NCBI GenBank assembly: GCA_946997215.1
Contig: CAMPUL010000022.1
Location: forward strand, 1-24,434
DNA: 24,434 bases
DNA from: Gardnerella vaginalis
GTDB lineage: Bacteria; Actinomycetota; Actinomycetes; Actinomycetales; Bifidobacteriaceae
Direction: 5' to 3'
In this document: positions 22,869 to 24,434 of the stretch, piece after piece
Layout of the letters: each line of letters starts with the position of its first letter
Numbering within the stretch: position 1 is the first letter of the stretch
Notes under the pieces: model-generated
Databases searched by the model: none
Seen by the model: the letters and a program-made list of their open reading frames with translations, nothing else
Told to the model about the DNA's origin: nothing
Position numbers and translations under genes: made by a program

Positions 22869-24434
22869 TTAGGCATGTCGTCTAGCAAACGCACCGGCAA
22901 CAGCAAACATTGAGAACAGTCCAAAAGACAAGAACTTGAACATAACAGCCGACTGGCCGCCAGTATGCGGCAAAGGCACCGGCTGAACAAAAGTCTCCAA
23001 ATAGTACGTCGTAGTGAAGAACACTAAAGGAGACTTTGGATTACTAACAGGCACAGCATCATCTTTATCGCCAAGTTTTGTCCAGGTGCAAGTATCTTTT
23101 GTACCATCGGTTTTTGGCTTCTTAAACCAGATTTTATAAGTATTGCCTTTCCCAGTGTCATCTGTTTGAGAACCATTTATAGCACTTCCCAACTTTGACG
23201 CAAAACTACTTTTTACTACTTTGTACGCATAATCTTGCAAAGGTTCGTTTTCAACCTTCGTTATAGTAGTCGAATCATACAACGCAGGAACATCGTAAGT
23301 ATAAGTAGTTCCACTAGAATCACCACACGTACACGAATTCATCTCGCCAGACTCAATAAGCTTAGCGTTAACAACCTTGTAGTATGCAATCTTTTTAAGA
23401 TTATTATTTTTTGAAATCGTACTTAAAATCACATCATTATTAGTTACGACTATATTATTGCTTTTAGATGGATTATCATCAGTTTTGGAGAATATTGCAC
23501 CCTTAGCAAAATGACTTTCGATAGGATTATCCCCAGGATGATCATCAAAATCTTTAGACTCCCATCCATTCGCAATCAATGTGCCTTTAAAACCATCAAA
23601 CATACCATCAACAGAAAAGTAATGCTTGCTCTTATCATCAGGGTTAGCATTAGCCAAAGGTGTCTTCGATTTTGTAAAAGTCTTATTGCTGAAATCTAAT
23701 ACGAAATTGTCGCCGCTTTCTGCTCCTGCATTGGAAAACATTGAACTAAGATCCGTAACTTTTGAAATATCCCACTTGCTTAAATCCGCAGCGCCGGTAA
23801 GTTTTTTGCAATCCGCAAACATTCTAGACATGTCCTTAACATTGCTAACCTTCCACTTTTCTAGACCTTTAAGATTACCCAAGTGAGTACAACCACTGAA
23901 CATGCTAGACATGTTCGTTACATTGCTCACATTGCTAGCCGCGCTATCCTTGCTTGCCTCCCTAGCCCAGCCGCTCAAAGGCTCAATACTCTCCAACGCT
24001 CCACAACTATTGAACATGCTAGACATGTCCTTAACATTGCTAACATTCCAGCAACTCAATGCACTTATATCAGTCAGATTATCAAAATCAGAACCGCTAG
24101 CCTCATGGCTGAACATGCTAGACATATTCGTTACATTGCCAACATTCCAATTTTCTAGACCTTTAAGATTACTCAAGTTATTACAACTACTGAACATGCT
24201 AGACATATCCGTAACATTGCCAACATTCCAACCGCTCAAAGAATCAAGACTGGTTAAGCCATTACAACTGCTGAACATGCTGCTCATGTTCTTAACACTG
24301 CCAACATCCCAATTTGCCAGACCGCTAAGATTACCTAAGCCATTACAACTGCTGAACATGCTGCTCATGTCCGTGACACTGCCAACATTCCAACCGCTCA
24401 AAGAATCAAGACTGGTTAAGCCATTACAACTGCT
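22869..24434 (-). CDS. Sortase-anchored BspA/DUF285 repeat surface protein (partial)
   Basis: The C-terminal 521 residues of a larger protein; the frame is still open at the right edge, so the true start lies outside. About eight BspA-like units of the form W-[ND]-V-x-[NS]-V-x-[DN]-M-S-x-M-F are visible before about residue 240. They are followed by a non-repeat region with Cys residues in SCTCG and DTCTW. The end is a sorting signal: LPHTG, a hydrophobic helix and the basic tail RRHA, so sortase should link it to peptidoglycan. Such proteins are commonly adhesins or host-interaction proteins; its ligand is unknown. The repeats are highly similar in DNA, with an exact 55-nt copy pair at 162-nt spacing. 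Confidence 0.93.
   Translation of the reverse strand, partial: SSCNGLTSLDSLSGWNVGSVTDMSSMFSSCNGLGNLSGLANWDVGSVKNMSSMFSSCNGLTSLDSLSGWNVGNVTDMSSMFSSCNNLSNLKGLENWNVGNVTNMSSMFSHEASGSDFDNLTDISALSCWNVSNVKDMSSMFNSCGALESIEPLSGWAREASKDSAASNVSNVTNMSSMFSGCTHLGNLKGLEKWKVSNVKDMSRMFADCKKLTGAADLSKWDISKVTDLSSMFSNAGAESGDNFVLDFSNKTFTKSKTPLANANPDDKSKHYFSVDGMFDGFKGTLIANGWESKDFDDHPGDNPIESHFAKGAIFSKTDDNPSKSNNIVVTNNDVILSTISKNNNLKKIAYYKVVNAKLIESGEMNSCTCGDSSGTTYTYDVPALYDSTTITKVENEPLQDYAYKVVKSSFASKLGSAINGSQTDDTGKGNTYKIWFKKPKTDGTKDTCTWTKLGDKDDAVPVSNPKSPLVFFTTTYYLETFVQPVPLPHTGGQSAVMFKFLSFGLFSMFAVAGAFARRHA
24218..24434. repeat. Exact 55-nt coding repeat, 162-nt period
   Basis: Positions 24218-24272 and 24380-24434 are identical; the second copy runs into the window edge, so the match may be longer. 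The offset of 162 nt equals 54 codons, two BspA units, so gain or loss keeps the frame. Confidence 0.85.

Noticed and set aside
1..24434. Mobile element or prophage
   Set aside because: No transposase, integrase, phage gene, terminal inverted repeats or tRNA attachment site was seen.

Overview
The window looks like chromosomal DNA of a low-GC member of the Bifidobacteriaceae, most probably a Gardnerella species. This is inferred from the AT-rich actinobacterial gene content, strong AGGAG-type ribosome binding sites, a bifidobacterial-type oxidative L-fucose gene set, a stand-alone NAD(P)HX dehydratase and a large LPxTG-anchored BspA-like repeat protein. Species assignment would need a database search.

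Layout. Positions 1-121 hold the 3' end of an unrecognised + strand gene. Positions 122-835 are AT-rich and nearly gene-free, with one possible broken small membrane protein (405-549) and the terminator of the next operon. Positions 836-4374 (minus) encode a two-gene MacB/LolD-like ABC system: an ATPase followed by a 10-TM, double-FtsX-domain permease. A divergent regulatory region (4375-4938) separates it from the fucose region.

The fucose region (4939-13340) encodes lactaldehyde reductase FucO, a convergent LacI-family regulator, then five + strand genes: L-fuconate dehydratase, SDR L-fucose dehydrogenase, FucP permease, amidohydrolase-type fuconolactonase and a DapA-family aldolase. Together they can take up L-fucose, oxidise it to fuconolactone, hydrolyse it to fuconate, dehydrate that to 2-keto-3-deoxyfuconate, cleave it to pyruvate plus lactaldehyde, and reduce lactaldehyde to 1,2-propanediol, recycling NADH. 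Each of the four junctions inside the five-gene run carries its own hairpin without a clear U-tract.

After a shared bidirectional terminator, the minus strand carries thrS (13475-15505) and a four-gene metal-ion ABC importer (15648-19581: two permeases, ATPase, lipoprotein). The + strand then encodes NnrD, a HAD phosphatase and a LysR regulator (19949-22769). The window ends inside a minus-strand, sortase-anchored BspA/DUF285 repeat protein (22869 to the edge) whose repeats are near-identical in DNA.

A recurring theme is short tandem duplication, often with a 12-bp period: in the fucO terminator loop, between the metal-binding lipoprotein and ATPase genes, in the ATPase C-terminal tail, after the HAD gene and in the surface protein. 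The most interesting biology is the compact fucose pathway with its hairpin-separated genes and a FucP whose normally acidic transport residue is Asn.
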